Shown here piece after piece: positions 42,841 to 51,623 of a stretch of 64,000 bases of DNA. A program made the position numbers and the translations under genes. The notes under the pieces were generated by a model. That model searched no databases. It was given only the letters and a program-made list of their open reading frames with translations, and was not told the origin of the DNA. The stretch is taken from the NCBI GenBank assembly GCA_963664635.1, contig OY761542.1, forward strand, positions 4,650,001-4,714,000, in the 5' to 3' direction. How positions within the stretch are numbered: the first letter of the stretch is position 1; the number at the start of each line of letters is the position of its first letter. This DNA is from VXNE01 sp963664635 (GTDB lineage: Bacteria; Pseudomonadota; Gammaproteobacteria; Pseudomonadales; Azotimanducaceae).

Positions 42841-43013
42841 CAACTCCGGTCGATCATGCGATCGTACCCCGCTCCGACCACAGCACGCAGAGCGCCTGCG
42901 TCGCCCCGACCAAACCAACGTGCAACGCCGGCAGCACCAGGACGCAGATGCCCTCGGCGGCGCGGGCCGGCCAGCCTTCGTAGGCCCCCATGGCGCTCGC
43001 CAGGACCACGACC
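42841..43013. repeat. Direct-repeat partner of the parDE-flanking duplication
   Basis: This is the intact copy: the last codons and the downstream edge of the membrane protein gene, matched by the degenerate copy at 42006-42125 on the far side of parDE. Together they bracket a segment of about 715 bases that holds only the toxin-antitoxin pair. Confidence 0.65.
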
Positions 43014-43564
43014 CCGATCACCAGGGCCGTCGCGCCGAAGCCGCGCCAGCGCAGGCGCCCCGATGCGGCCATGCGCTGCATGCGCCAGGAGAGGAACAGC
43101 CGGTCCCAGCGGTTGCCGGAGGCCGTGGCGATGCGGACCCCGCGCCGCGGCCACGCGGCGAGCGCGTCCCCGACGTACCAGGGCCACCAGAACCACGTTC
43201 CCAGCACCAGCCCGGCAGCGCCGACGAACAGGACCTGCCTGAGCAACTCCGTGGTCGCGGGCACGGAGAACAGCGCCACCGCGACGCCAAAGGCAACGGC
43301 CGCGAACGCGAGCAGCCAGCCGGCCACGAAACCTGCGAAGCCGACTGCCTCGAACAGCAACCGCGCTTTCGAGGCGCGCGCCGCAACGCCCAGCCCGACG
43401 GCCGCGGCCCGGACGTGGAGCGGCAGGAGCAACGCCAGCAACGGGAAGCGGTAGGTCGGATCGGCGACCAGCCAGAGCACCACGGCGGTCGCGCCGGCAG
43501 GCAGCAGCATTGGCGCCAGGGTCCGGCGCCAGGCGATCCTGTCGAGTCCGAATACCACCGACAC
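42854..43564 (-). CDS. Polytopic membrane protein of unknown family
   Basis: 236 residues with about six hydrophobic helices (MLLPAGATAVVLWLVA, FPLLALLLPLHVRAAAVGLG, FAGFVAGWLLAFAAVAFGV, VLFVGAAGLVLGTWFWWPW, a C-terminal pair). No catalytic or transport motif is visible. GTG 43564, 15 bases after the end of the peptide ABC operon on the same strand, so it may be read from that operon. Its 3' end is partly duplicated beyond parDE. Confidence 0.65.
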   Translation of the reverse strand: MSVVFGLDRIAWRRTLAPMLLPAGATAVVLWLVADPTYRFPLLALLLPLHVRAAAVGLGVAARASKARLLFEAVGFAGFVAGWLLAFAAVAFGVAVALFSVPATTELLRQVLFVGAAGLVLGTWFWWPWYVGDALAAWPRRGVRIATASGNRWDRLFLSWRMQRMAASGRLRWRGFGATALVIGVVVLASAMGAYEGWPARAAEGICVLVLPALHVGLVGATQALCVLWSERGTIA

Positions 43565-43579
43565 CGCCGGCGCCCGCCG

Positions 43580-44410
43580 CTACAGACCGAGCGTACCGCG
43601 GTCGAGGGGCCGCAGGGGGACGTCCGGGTCCGGCGACGGGATGGCCGACAGCAGCAGCCGGGTGTAGTCCTCGCGCGGATTCGCGAACAGGTCGTCGACG
43701 GCGCCGCTCTCCACCACCCGGCCGCGGTGCATGACCAGCACCCGGTCGCAGATGTGCTGCACGACCGAGAGGTCGTGTGCGACGAACAGGTACGTCAACC
43801 CGAGTTCGCGCTGCAGGTCCTCCAGCAGGTTGATGATCTGTGCCTGCACGGACACGTCGAGCGCGGAGACCGATTCGTCGCAGACGACCAGGTTCGGGCG
43901 CAGGATCAGGGCGCGGGCGATGCCGATGCGCTGGCGCTGCCCCCCGGAGAACGCGTGCGGGTAGCGGGTCAGCGAGTCGTGCTCGAGTTGCACGTGATCG
44001 AGCATGTCGAGCACCTGCTGCAGCCGCCCGCGCCGATCCCCGACGCGATGGATCACCAGCGGCTCCTCGAGGATCTCGCGCACGGTCATGCGCGGGTTGA
44101 GCGATGCGAACGGGTCCTGGAAGATCATCTGCATCTCGCGCCGGAGCGGGATGAGCTCCTTCGCCGAGAGGCCCTGCAGTTCGACCCAGCCGCCGGCGCT
44201 GTTGAACCGGACCGTGCCCTCGTCGGGATCGATCGCCCGCAGGATGCAGCGGGCCAGCGTCGTCTTGCCCGAGCCCGACTCCCCGACGATGCCGAGGGTC
44301 TCCGAGCGCCGGAGGTCGAACGACACGTCCTGCACGGCCGGCACGCCGTCGAAGGACTTCGACAGGCTCTCCACCCGCAGCAGCGTATCCGTGTCGCTCC
44401 GCGCGCTCAC
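43580..44410 (-). CDS. Peptide ABC importer ATPase, OppF/DppF-like
   Basis: 276 residues. Walker A GESGSGKTTLARC, Q-loop MIFQDPFASLNPRMTV, signature FSGGQRQRIGIARAL and Walker B LVVCDESVSALDVSVQ, which are the OppF/DppF forms. Lacks a clear C-terminal iron-sulfur CxxxxxP-CxxxxC motif found in some members. One of two ATPases that energise the permeases at 45346 and 46490. GTG 44410 overlaps the sister ATPase by four bases. Confidence 0.93.
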   Translation of the reverse strand: MSARSDTDTLLRVESLSKSFDGVPAVQDVSFDLRRSETLGIVGESGSGKTTLARCILRAIDPDEGTVRFNSAGGWVELQGLSAKELIPLRREMQMIFQDPFASLNPRMTVREILEEPLVIHRVGDRRGRLQQVLDMLDHVQLEHDSLTRYPHAFSGGQRQRIGIARALILRPNLVVCDESVSALDVSVQAQIINLLEDLQRELGLTYLFVAHDLSVVQHICDRVLVMHRGRVVESGAVDDLFANPREDYTRLLLSAIPSPDPDVPLRPLDRGTLGL

Positions 44411-45345
44411 GAGGCCGCTCCCGGAACCTCGGGCAGGCTCACCTGGCGCCCGTCGCGCAGCCGCCGCAACGGGTAAGGCGTCTCGATGTCCACGTCGCCC
44501 ACCACGCTCGCAATGGTGGCGAGCGGCTCCCCTTTCGGGGCCAGCCCCGGAATGGCGGCCAGCAGCCCCCTGGTATACGGGTGCACCGGACTCTTGAGCA
44601 CCTGGCGGACCGAGCCGATCTCCAGCACGCGCCCCTGGTACATCACCACGACCTGGTCCGCGATCTGCGCCACGACGCCGAGATCATGGGTGATGAAGAT
44701 GACCGAGTTGCCGAGTTCGCGCTGCAGGTCCTTGATCAGCGTCAGGATCTCCGCCTGGATGGTGACGTCGAGCGCGGTCGTCGGTTCGTCGCAGATCAGG
44801 ACCTCCGGATTGCACACCAGCGCCATCGCGATCACGACCCGCTGGCGCATGCCGCCGGAGAACTCGAAGGGATACTGGCGCATGCGGCGGTCGATGTCGT
44901 CGAGTCCCACCCGTTCCAGCATCTCCGCCGACTCCCGCCAGGCCTGGCGGCGCGTGACCTTGCGGTGGCACAGGATGGCCTCGGACACCTGATTGCCGAC
45001 CGTATACACCGGCGACAGGGCCGTCATCGGCTCCTGGAAGACCATGCTGATCAACCCGCCGTGCAGCTCCAGCCACCGCGGGTCCTTGCGCGACAGGGAC
45101 ACGATCTCGAACGGCGGAACCAGCTCCGGAGCGAAATCGATCCTGCCGCCAACGATCCGTCCCGGCGGCTGGATGAGCCGCATGATGCAGTTCGCGGTCA
45201 CCGACTTGCCGGAACCGGATTCGCCCACGATGGCGGTCACCTGGCCGCGCGGCACGTCGAAACCCACGTCCACGAGGGCGCGCGTCAGGCCGGTGTCGGT
45301 CTTGAACTCCACGGCCAGGCCGCGGATCCTCAGCACGTTATCCAC
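44407..45345 (-). CDS. Peptide ABC importer ATPase, OppD/DppD-like
   Basis: 312 residues. Walker A GESGSGKSVTANCIM, Q-loop MVFQEPMTALSPVYTVG, FSGGMRQRVVIAMAL and VLICDEPTTALDVTIQ are the OppD/DppD signature set; the C-terminal HPYTRGLLAAIPGL is the conserved Opp regulatory tail. GTG 45345 abuts the stop of the permease gene. Cytoplasmic partner of the OppF-like subunit. Confidence 0.94.
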   Translation of the reverse strand: MDNVLRIRGLAVEFKTDTGLTRALVDVGFDVPRGQVTAIVGESGSGKSVTANCIMRLIQPPGRIVGGRIDFAPELVPPFEIVSLSRKDPRWLELHGGLISMVFQEPMTALSPVYTVGNQVSEAILCHRKVTRRQAWRESAEMLERVGLDDIDRRMRQYPFEFSGGMRQRVVIAMALVCNPEVLICDEPTTALDVTIQAEILTLIKDLQRELGNSVIFITHDLGVVAQIADQVVVMYQGRVLEIGSVRQVLKSPVHPYTRGLLAAIPGLAPKGEPLATIASVVGDVDIETPYPLRRLRDGRQVSLPEVPGAAS

Positions 45346-46497
45346 CTACTCCGCACCTCCCGTGCTGTACGGATCCGCCGCGTCCCGCAGGCCGTCCCCG
45401 AGCAAGTTGAAGGCCATCACGGCCAGCACCACGAACAGACCCGGCAGCAACTGCCAGGGGGTCATCTCGATGACCAGCGGATTCTGCGCCTGGAACATCA
45501 GCACCCCCCAGCTCACCACCGGGGGCCGCAGCCCGATACCGAGAAACGACAGCGCGGTCTCGCCGAGGATCATGCCCGGCACGGCGAGCGTCGCCGTGGC
45601 GATGATGTGGCTCGAGAAGCTCGGCAGCATGTGCTTGCGGATGACCCGCGGCGTGTCCGCGCCCATCAGTCGCGCCGCCATCACGAACTCCTCCTCCCGC
45701 AGCGCCAGGAAGCGTCCCCGCACCTGTCGCGCCAGCGCCGTCCAGCCGAACAGCGAGAGGATGATCGTGATGCCGAAGTAGACGAGGAGCGGCGACCAGT
45801 GCACGGGGAGCGCCGCCGAGAGCGCCATCCACAGGGGCAGCGCCGGCAGGCACTGCAGCACCTCGATGCACTTGTTCACGACCCGGTCCGCGAGACCGCC
45901 CAGATAGCCGGCGAGGCCCCCGAGGAGGATGCCGAGGACGATGGTGAGCACCACCCCGACGAGGCCGATGGACAGCGAGATCCGCCCGCCGTAGAGGATG
46001 CGCGAGAACATGTCCCGTCCCAGGGGATCCGTCCCGAACAGGTGGATGTAGCCCCCCGCTTCCGTGGCGAACAGGTGGCGCTCCATCGGGAACAGGTTCC
46101 ATAACCGATACGGCTCGCCGCGGGCGAAGAAGCGGATGGGGAACCGGCGGCTCGTGTCCTCCGTGTACTCCCGCATCCACGTATCCGGATTGACCTCCAT
46201 GCGGTAGGCGTACACGAACGGCCGCGGGTGGAACGTGCCCTCGGCGTCGAAGAAGTGCACGCGCATCGGCGGGGCGTTGATGGCGTCGTCGTTGCGCGTC
46301 GTGGTGCCGTACGGCGACACGAACTCGCAGAAGGCGGCGAGCAGGTAGAGCACGATCAGGAACGCGCCGCTGGCCAGGGCCAGGCGGTGCCGGCGGAAAC
46401 GCAGCCACATGAGCCGGCGCGGCGAAATGGCGGCGCCGACGGTGCGTTCCAACGCCCCCGCCGCCGACGCGCCCGTATCGAGAGCCGCCTCACTCAA
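45346..46497 (-). CDS. Peptide ABC importer permease, OppC/DppC-like
   Basis: 383 residues. N-terminal helix (HRLALASGAFLIVLYLLAAF), a larger than usual periplasmic insert of about 110 residues, then five helices and the EAA loop ARLMGADTPRVIRKHMLPSF. TTG 46497 overlaps the OppB-like gene by eight bases. The long first loop, containing FFARGEPYRLWNLFPMERHL, is typical of the microcin C/YejE-type subgroup. Confidence 0.9.
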   Translation of the reverse strand: MSEAALDTGASAAGALERTVGAAISPRRLMWLRFRRHRLALASGAFLIVLYLLAAFCEFVSPYGTTTRNDDAINAPPMRVHFFDAEGTFHPRPFVYAYRMEVNPDTWMREYTEDTSRRFPIRFFARGEPYRLWNLFPMERHLFATEAGGYIHLFGTDPLGRDMFSRILYGGRISLSIGLVGVVLTIVLGILLGGLAGYLGGLADRVVNKCIEVLQCLPALPLWMALSAALPVHWSPLLVYFGITIILSLFGWTALARQVRGRFLALREEEFVMAARLMGADTPRVIRKHMLPSFSSHIIATATLAVPGMILGETALSFLGIGLRPPVVSWGVLMFQAQNPLVIEMTPWQLLPGLFVVLAVMAFNLLGDGLRDAADPYSTGGAE

Positions 46498-47473
46498 AGC
46501 GAATCCTCGGGTCCACCCAGGCGAGCAGCAGGTCGGATAGCAGGATGCCCACTACCGTCAGGATGGCGAGCCACATCAGGAGGCTCCCCGCCAAGAACAT
46601 GTCCTGGTTCAGCAGGGCTTGCAACAGCAGCGGACCGATCGTCGGCAGACCCATCACCAGGGACACCAGCGCTTCGCCGGAGACGAGGCTCGGGAGCATG
46701 AGCCCGATGTTGCTGATGAACGGGTTGATGGCGATGCGCACCGGGTACTTCAGCACCAGTTTCCAGGGCCGCACGCCCTTCGCCCGGGCGGTCACGACGT
46801 ACGGCTTGTTCAGTTCGTCGAGCAGGTTGGCACGCAGGATGCGCATCGTGAACGCCGCCGCCCCGAGGCCCACGATGACCATCGGCAGCCACATGTGCGA
46901 CAGCAGGTCCGCCACGCGCGCCCAGCTCCAGGCGGCGTCCTCGAACTCCGGCGAGAAGAGGCCGCCGGTGCTGACGCCGAACCACTCGAACCCGACGTGC
47001 ATGAAAATGAGGGCCAGCAGGAACGGCGGCGTCGCGAGCCCCACCAGCGCGACGGTCGTCATGACGTAGTCGCCGAGGGAGTACTGGCGCACCGCCGAGT
47101 AGATGCCGATGGGCAGCGCGACCAGCCAGGTGAAGAGCAGCGCGGAGACGGTGATCGACAGCGTGTAACCGAGCCGCTCCCACACGAGTTCGTTCACGGG
47201 GCGCGAAAAGAGGTACGAGTACCCCATGTTGCCGATCAGGAAGTTGCCGGCCCAGTAGATGTACTGCAGCACCAGGGGCTTGTCGAGGTTGTACTGGGCG
47301 CGCAGGTTCTGGACGTACTCCTCCGTGACGTCGACGCCCTGCGCCTGGAGACGATCCAGCGTGGAGGAGACGATGTCCCCCTCGGGCAACTGGATGACGG
47401 TGAAGATGATCACCGAGATGACCGCGAGGGTCGGGATCATCCCGAGGACGCGGGAGAGGAGGTAGGAGCGCAT
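46490..47473 (-). CDS. Peptide ABC importer permease, OppB/DppB-like
   Basis: 327 residues, six helices, starting SYLLSRVLGMIPTLAVISVI, with the periplasmic NLRAQYNLDKPLVLQYIYW segment and the EAA loop TARAKGVRPWKLVLKYPVR. ATG 47473 lies six bases after the substrate-binding protein gene. It pairs with the OppC-like subunit to form the channel. Confidence 0.92.
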   Translation of the reverse strand: MRSYLLSRVLGMIPTLAVISVIIFTVIQLPEGDIVSSTLDRLQAQGVDVTEEYVQNLRAQYNLDKPLVLQYIYWAGNFLIGNMGYSYLFSRPVNELVWERLGYTLSITVSALLFTWLVALPIGIYSAVRQYSLGDYVMTTVALVGLATPPFLLALIFMHVGFEWFGVSTGGLFSPEFEDAAWSWARVADLLSHMWLPMVIVGLGAAAFTMRILRANLLDELNKPYVVTARAKGVRPWKLVLKYPVRIAINPFISNIGLMLPSLVSGEALVSLVMGLPTIGPLLLQALLNQDMFLAGSLLMWLAILTVVGILLSDLLLAWVDPRIRFE

Positions 47474-47479
47474 CGACCG

Positions 47480-49480
47480 CTACTCCGATGCCTCCGGCGC
47501 CCCGTCCGACTCGTCCTTCCCCTCGTCGAGGTACCAGGTCGCGGGGTGATAGGAGAGGGTCCAGCGGTTGTCCCAGCCCCAGATGCCGGTCGGCGCCACG
47601 TTCTTCAGGCGCTTCGACACCACCACCGGGTGCGGCGCCTGACCGACCGTGCCGATGGTCCAGAGATTCTCCGCCGCGGCCTCGAGGAGGGCTTTCGCGG
47701 CCACCGTCCGGTCCGCTTCCGTCGTCGCCATGCGCAGCGCGTCGCCCCAGCCCTGCAGTTCCCGCACCATGTCCGGCGGCCGTTCGCCGAGCCTCCCGTC
47801 GGTCTGGTAGTAGCGCGCCCAGTGGTTCCACATCGCGATGTCCCAACCGGTACGGTGCGGGTAGAACCAGTCGGGTACCAGGGGGAAGAGGATGTCGGTG
47901 ACCTTGTCCGCGTGCCAGAGCGTCATCTGCATCTTGTTGGCCTGGGCGCGCTCCGACTGCAGGCGGCGCTCGACGGACTTGAGCCTGAGGTCGATGCCGA
48001 TCTCGCGCCAGTAGTCCCGCACTAGTTCCATGGTCATGCTCTTCGGCGTCTCGAAGTCCAGGAACTCGAACGTGATGGTGAGCTTCGAGCCGTCCGGGTA
48101 CTCGCGCAGCCCGTCACCGTCGATGTCCTCAAGCCCCAGTTCGTCGAGCAACCGGCGGGAGTAGTCCGGGTCGTAGCGGGCGTGGGCCTCGGCGAAGCGC
48201 TGCTCGTACCAGCGGCTCGACGGGTGCGCCGTCACCTGGCTCGGCACGCCCCGGCCGAAGTAGATGATGTCGTTCATCTGCTCCCGGTCGATCGCGTGGG
48301 AGAGCGCGCGGATGAAGCGCCGCTCCCCCTGGCCCCACAGCAGCTCCCGGTACTTCGGGTCGTCGAAGTTGTAGTTCGGCTGGATGCTGACGTCGCTGAT
48401 GTGCAGCCGGCGCCAGATGTGCACCTGGTTGACGCCCTTCACCTCGCCGAGCTTGAGCAGCGGGATGTCCTGGGTCTTGAGCGCGAAGGCGGCGAAGTCG
48501 AGCTGTCCCGTCGCCGCCTGGAAGGCGATCATCTGCGAGTTCTCCAGCAGGATGATCGCGTCCACCTCGTCGATGTAGGGCAGTTGCTGGCCGGCGGGGT
48601 CGATCTTGAAGTAGTACGGGTTGCGCTCGAGGCGCATCTTCGTCGGCGTGCGCTCCACCACCTTGTACGCCCGCACCGTCGGGACCAGGTGCGCATCCTC
48701 GTTCCCCCAGTCGCGCAGGGCCTGGTACATGGCCATCCAGGACACGAACCCTTCGTCCTCGACCAGCGCGTCGAGCTCCTCCTTGTCCCGGAACGCCGCG
48801 TGGTACTGCTTGAAGAAGTGCATCGGGTCCAGCATGTGGCTGCCGTACTGGGCGAAGAAGTTGGCGAACATCGGGTTCGGTTCGGGAAAGACGTACTGGA
48901 ACGTGAGGTCGTCGATCTTCACGAACTCGCAACCGCGCACCAAGCGGTAGGTGACCGGCGAGAAATCCGGGTCCAGAAAGACGTGGTTGAGCCGGAACAT
49001 GAAGTCGTCGGCGGTCAGGGGCGCGCCGTCCGACCACTTGAGCCCGGCGCGGAGCTTCACGGTGGTGACGCGGCCGTCCTCCGACAGGCTCCAGGACTCC
49101 GCCAGATTCGGCAGCACGTTGCGCATGTCCGCCGAGAGCGTCAGCGCATGCTCCCAGTTGAAGAACTGCCACGAGTCCCAGAGCGTGATGCGCGCCTTGC
49201 CGCCGTACTTGCCGATGCTCCGGTAGGGCTGGATGACGACGGGGTCGTCCGGCAAGCGCTCCTCCACGGGGGGCAGGCCGCGGTCGTCGAGGAAGGGGCT
49301 CTGCGAGAACGATTTCAGGCCGATTTCGCTGGCCGTCTTCGGTGGTTCGAACCACTCCCGCGGCCAATCGGGCGCCTCTGGCTCCGCGGCGAACGCGACG
49401 GCGGTCGCGAAGGCGGTCGCGAAGGCGGTCGCGAAGGCGAGCACGAACCGCGCGGCCGCCTGGATGCAACCCCGTTTCAC
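47480..49480 (-). CDS. Peptide ABC importer substrate-binding protein (SBP_bac_5)
   Basis: 666 residues, family 5 periplasmic binding protein, at the long end of the family as in the YejA/microcin C type. A signal peptide with a repeated FATA core (residues 16-27) precedes the mature protein; LPNLAESWSLSEDGRVTTVK, LRAGLKWSDGAPLTADDF and ALSHAIDREQM are diagnostic. It should capture peptides or peptide-like compounds. GTG 49480. First gene of the five-gene operon. Confidence 0.93.
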   Translation of the reverse strand: MKRGCIQAAARFVLAFATAFATAFATAVAFAAEPEAPDWPREWFEPPKTASEIGLKSFSQSPFLDDRGLPPVEERLPDDPVVIQPYRSIGKYGGKARITLWDSWQFFNWEHALTLSADMRNVLPNLAESWSLSEDGRVTTVKLRAGLKWSDGAPLTADDFMFRLNHVFLDPDFSPVTYRLVRGCEFVKIDDLTFQYVFPEPNPMFANFFAQYGSHMLDPMHFFKQYHAAFRDKEELDALVEDEGFVSWMAMYQALRDWGNEDAHLVPTVRAYKVVERTPTKMRLERNPYYFKIDPAGQQLPYIDEVDAIILLENSQMIAFQAATGQLDFAAFALKTQDIPLLKLGEVKGVNQVHIWRRLHISDVSIQPNYNFDDPKYRELLWGQGERRFIRALSHAIDREQMNDIIYFGRGVPSQVTAHPSSRWYEQRFAEAHARYDPDYSRRLLDELGLEDIDGDGLREYPDGSKLTITFEFLDFETPKSMTMELVRDYWREIGIDLRLKSVERRLQSERAQANKMQMTLWHADKVTDILFPLVPDWFYPHRTGWDIAMWNHWARYYQTDGRLGERPPDMVRELQGWGDALRMATTEADRTVAAKALLEAAAENLWTIGTVGQAPHPVVVSKRLKNVAPTGIWGWDNRWTLSYHPATWYLDEGKDESDGAPEASE
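49401..49436. repeat. 12-bp tandem repeat in a signal peptide
   Basis: Three exact copies of GCGGTCGCGAAG (49401-49412, 49413-49424, 49425-49436). On the minus strand each adds FATA to the hydrophobic core of the binding-protein signal peptide. Confidence 0.95.
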
Positions 49481-49686
49481 GGGGGTCCCGGGTCCATCGC
49501 TAACGCAACTGCAGGAAGCCGGGTTGCCGAAACGGATCGCCTTCCTTCATGACAGCCTCGACGTTCGAGCCCTCTTCAGCTCCGGCGTCACCGGGAATCC
49601 CATCTCAATCCCCCAGATCCTCGTCTTCGATGCAGGCGACCATAGCAAATTAGCCGGAGACGAGGCGGGCCGAAGCGGCCCGTGGC

Positions 49687-49692
49687 TAGAAT
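49687..49692 (+). promoter_or_regulatory. Possible -10 of the enoyl-CoA hydratase fragment
   Basis: TAGAAT in the context GGCTAGAAT, 41 bases before ATG 49734; the same nine-base string occurs at 34994-35002. No -35 recognised. Confidence 0.4.
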
Positions 49693-49733
49693 CGCGCAAC
49701 GGGTCGTAACGACCACTGCAACCGGAGAGCACC

Positions 49734-50153
49734 ATGCCAGGAGCGGACGAGACGCTGTACCGCGAGGACGACGGCATCGCGATCATCGCGATCAACCGTC
49801 CCGAGAAGAAGAACACGCTCACCAACAGCGTGATCCAGGGCATCGAGGACGGCATCGACCGGGCCAGCCGCGCCAGGGACGTGTCCGCCGTCGTGCTGCG
49901 CGGCATCGGGGACACCCTGACCGCCGGTTACGATCTGACGGCCAACCGCGGCGACTGGGAGATGCCCTACGGCGCGCCGGAGGTCGAGCCACGGGAAGGC
50001 GCCTGGGACCCCGTGCGCGACCTGCAGTTCATGGGCAAGAACGTCCGGCGCTTCATGCGGATCTGGCAGTGCCCGAAGCCCGTCCTCGGCGAGATCCGGG
50101 GCTGGGCGACCGGCGGCGCGACGGACATGATCCTGTGCTGCGACCAGCTCTAA
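49734..50153 (+). pseudogene. Enoyl-CoA hydratase/isomerase, 3' half missing
   Basis: 139 codons against about 260-290 for the crotonase family. The N-terminal half is normal: IAIIAINRPEKKNTLTNSV, the first oxyanion segment GIGDTLTAGYDL, and the helix-capping GEIRGWATGGATDMILCCD. The gene stops directly after this motif (CCDQL then TAA), so the second half with the rest of the active site and the trimerisation helix is lost. GC falls immediately downstream, marking the left edge of the accessory region. A good GGAGAGC site precedes ATG 49734. Confidence 0.85.
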
Positions 50154-50285
50154 CTCCGTTCTTGCTGCACCAGTTGGCAAGGCCCGACTTCCGCCGGAGT
50201 ACCGGCCAAACACTTCGGTCAGATTGAGAGACGAGCGTGCATATTGGGCTCCGGGCCGGGATCGCGATTCGTTGAGTCTGCAACG

Positions 50286-50714
50286 TCAACGGGATCGTTG
50301 CGTCCCTGAGCAGTCCGACGACGAAATACGTTTGAACATTCCCAGGTTGCTGATCTGAATCGAAGCGAACTGAAGTAGACTCGCACGAGACATCTTGCCC
50401 TGAATAGGGATTTCGGCCCGGGCCAACAGCTCATTCAAGTCGTCGACATCACATTCCGTGCTGCTAAGATATGCGTGAAGTTCATCGTGGTTGAGCGCTT
50501 CGAGTTCTTCCAAGGGCCTCTTAATCCGGCGGTCGACTGTGCGAACTATGAGCTCCGCAAGGCGGTTCTTGGGTTGTTTGGATGTGGCCAATCCCAATGA
50601 ACGAGCTAGGTGCCGTAGATCATCGGCGGATATCGTGTCGCTTCGAGCGAGGGCGTGTATTGCACCTGATCGACCCACCAAGGAAACCAGATCGTTGATG
50701 TCGTCTCTTGTCAC
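50286..50714 (-). CDS. Small protein with two SAP-like segments, partner of ParA
   Basis: 142 residues, all-alpha, no known family. Residues 28-62 (ISADDLRHLARSLGLATSKQ, then KNRLAELIVRTV) have the LxxLxxxLGLxxxxxKxxLxxxI spacing of SAP/Rho-N DNA-binding motifs; residues 88-121 (VDDLNELLARAEIPIQGKMS, RASLLQFA) repeat it. GTG 50714 lies 15 bases after the ParA-like gene. A DNA-binding adaptor for the ATPase is a reasonable guess. Base composition is clearly less GC-rich than the core genes. Confidence 0.65.
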   Translation of the reverse strand: MTRDDINDLVSLVGRSGAIHALARSDTISADDLRHLARSLGLATSKQPKNRLAELIVRTVDRRIKRPLEELEALNHDELHAYLSSTECDVDDLNELLARAEIPIQGKMSRASLLQFASIQISNLGMFKRISSSDCSGTQRSR

Positions 50715-50729
50715 GGTAACGGGCCAGAA

Positions 50730-51623
50730 CTAAGGGGATGTGTCCATCCGCCCAAGCAACTCCTGGGTAATGGCACGGAACTGGTCCGATTGCTTGACGG
50801 CATTGGGCATGTTCAAGTCATACACGGGCTTGAAGTCCTGAGCTGCCCGCCGCAAGCCATCGCCTTCAGTGACATATGCGTCGAAGATGTCGGAACTTCG
50901 TAGAAGCCTGTTGTAGACCAGTCTCTCTGAGTACTTTAGCGAGCCGCCGTAGTCCCGGCACATCATGCCGATGGCACCAAGAAAGGCAGTCGGAGTGTAT
51001 TCGGAATCGGAGCCAACAAGAGATACAGCCGCGTCGATGTCAGCGTTAACGTCGTTGAGGGCTTGGGATGTTGAGGCTACGGCGACGGAGGACTGTTGAT
51101 CTAGCTTGACGGGTGAAACGAGGTAGTCGGAGGCAGCGATAACGGCCTTTTCCAGATCATGGAGGTCGGGGTGGCTGTCAATCAGAACGTAGTCGTAGTC
51201 GCCGGCGAGCGGATCGAGAGCCTCGCGGATGAGCAACAGGTGCCGCAGCAGTCGCCTATTCCCGTCACGGAGATTACGCGGAGCCGGCATCTTATCGACG
51301 GAAATGGCGTTCAGTCTTGGATCGGCAGGCACAAGATCAACGTCGACGTTTGTCTCAAGCACGCTAAGGGGTGGTAGTGGGTCCGTATCGGTGTATAGGG
51401 AGCGGTAGACGACATACAACGTGTCGTCATCGACCTCGCCGCTACGAAAGTCCTCACTCATGGCTGGAATGAAGCGGCAGGTCACGCCGCCGCGTTGATA
51501 GTCGGTATCCAGAACAAGGACACGCGCGTCATGGTAGCGGCTGAGGGCAACGCCGATGTGGTAGACCGCGGTCGTTTTGCCGACGCCGCCCTTCTCACTC
51601 ACGAATCCAATCACGGAGGTCAT
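50730..51623 (-). CDS. ParA/MinD-like ATPase
   Basis: 297 residues. Deviant Walker A SEKGGVGKTT at residues 9-18, switch I region VLVLDTDYQRGG and switch II/Walker B YVLIDSHPDLHDLEKA identify a ParA-type partition ATPase. ATG 51623 starts the domain; the upstream frame is not used. The genuine partner of plasmid ParA (ParB with a CTP site) is absent; instead a small SAP-like protein follows. It might segregate or position a complex, or act in defence. Confidence 0.88.
   Translation of the reverse strand: MTSVIGFVSEKGGVGKTTAVYHIGVALSRYHDARVLVLDTDYQRGGVTCRFIPAMSEDFRSGEVDDDTLYVVYRSLYTDTDPLPPLSVLETNVDVDLVPADPRLNAISVDKMPAPRNLRDGNRRLLRHLLLIREALDPLAGDYDYVLIDSHPDLHDLEKAVIAASDYLVSPVKLDQQSSVAVASTSQALNDVNADIDAAVSLVGSDSEYTPTAFLGAIGMMCRDYGGSLKYSERLVYNRLLRSSDIFDAYVTEGDGLRRAAQDFKPVYDLNMPNAVKQSDQFRAITQELLGRMDTSP

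Noticed and set aside
49320..49350. TTCGAACC-like string resembling a tRNA T-arm
   Set aside because: It lies within the binding-protein coding sequence and no cloverleaf can be built around it. No tRNA was supported anywhere in the window.
43580..49480. Nickel or oligopeptide specificity for the ABC importer
   Set aside because: The subunits fit the peptide family in general, but no residue pattern allows a choice between peptide, dipeptide, nickel or microcin C substrates.
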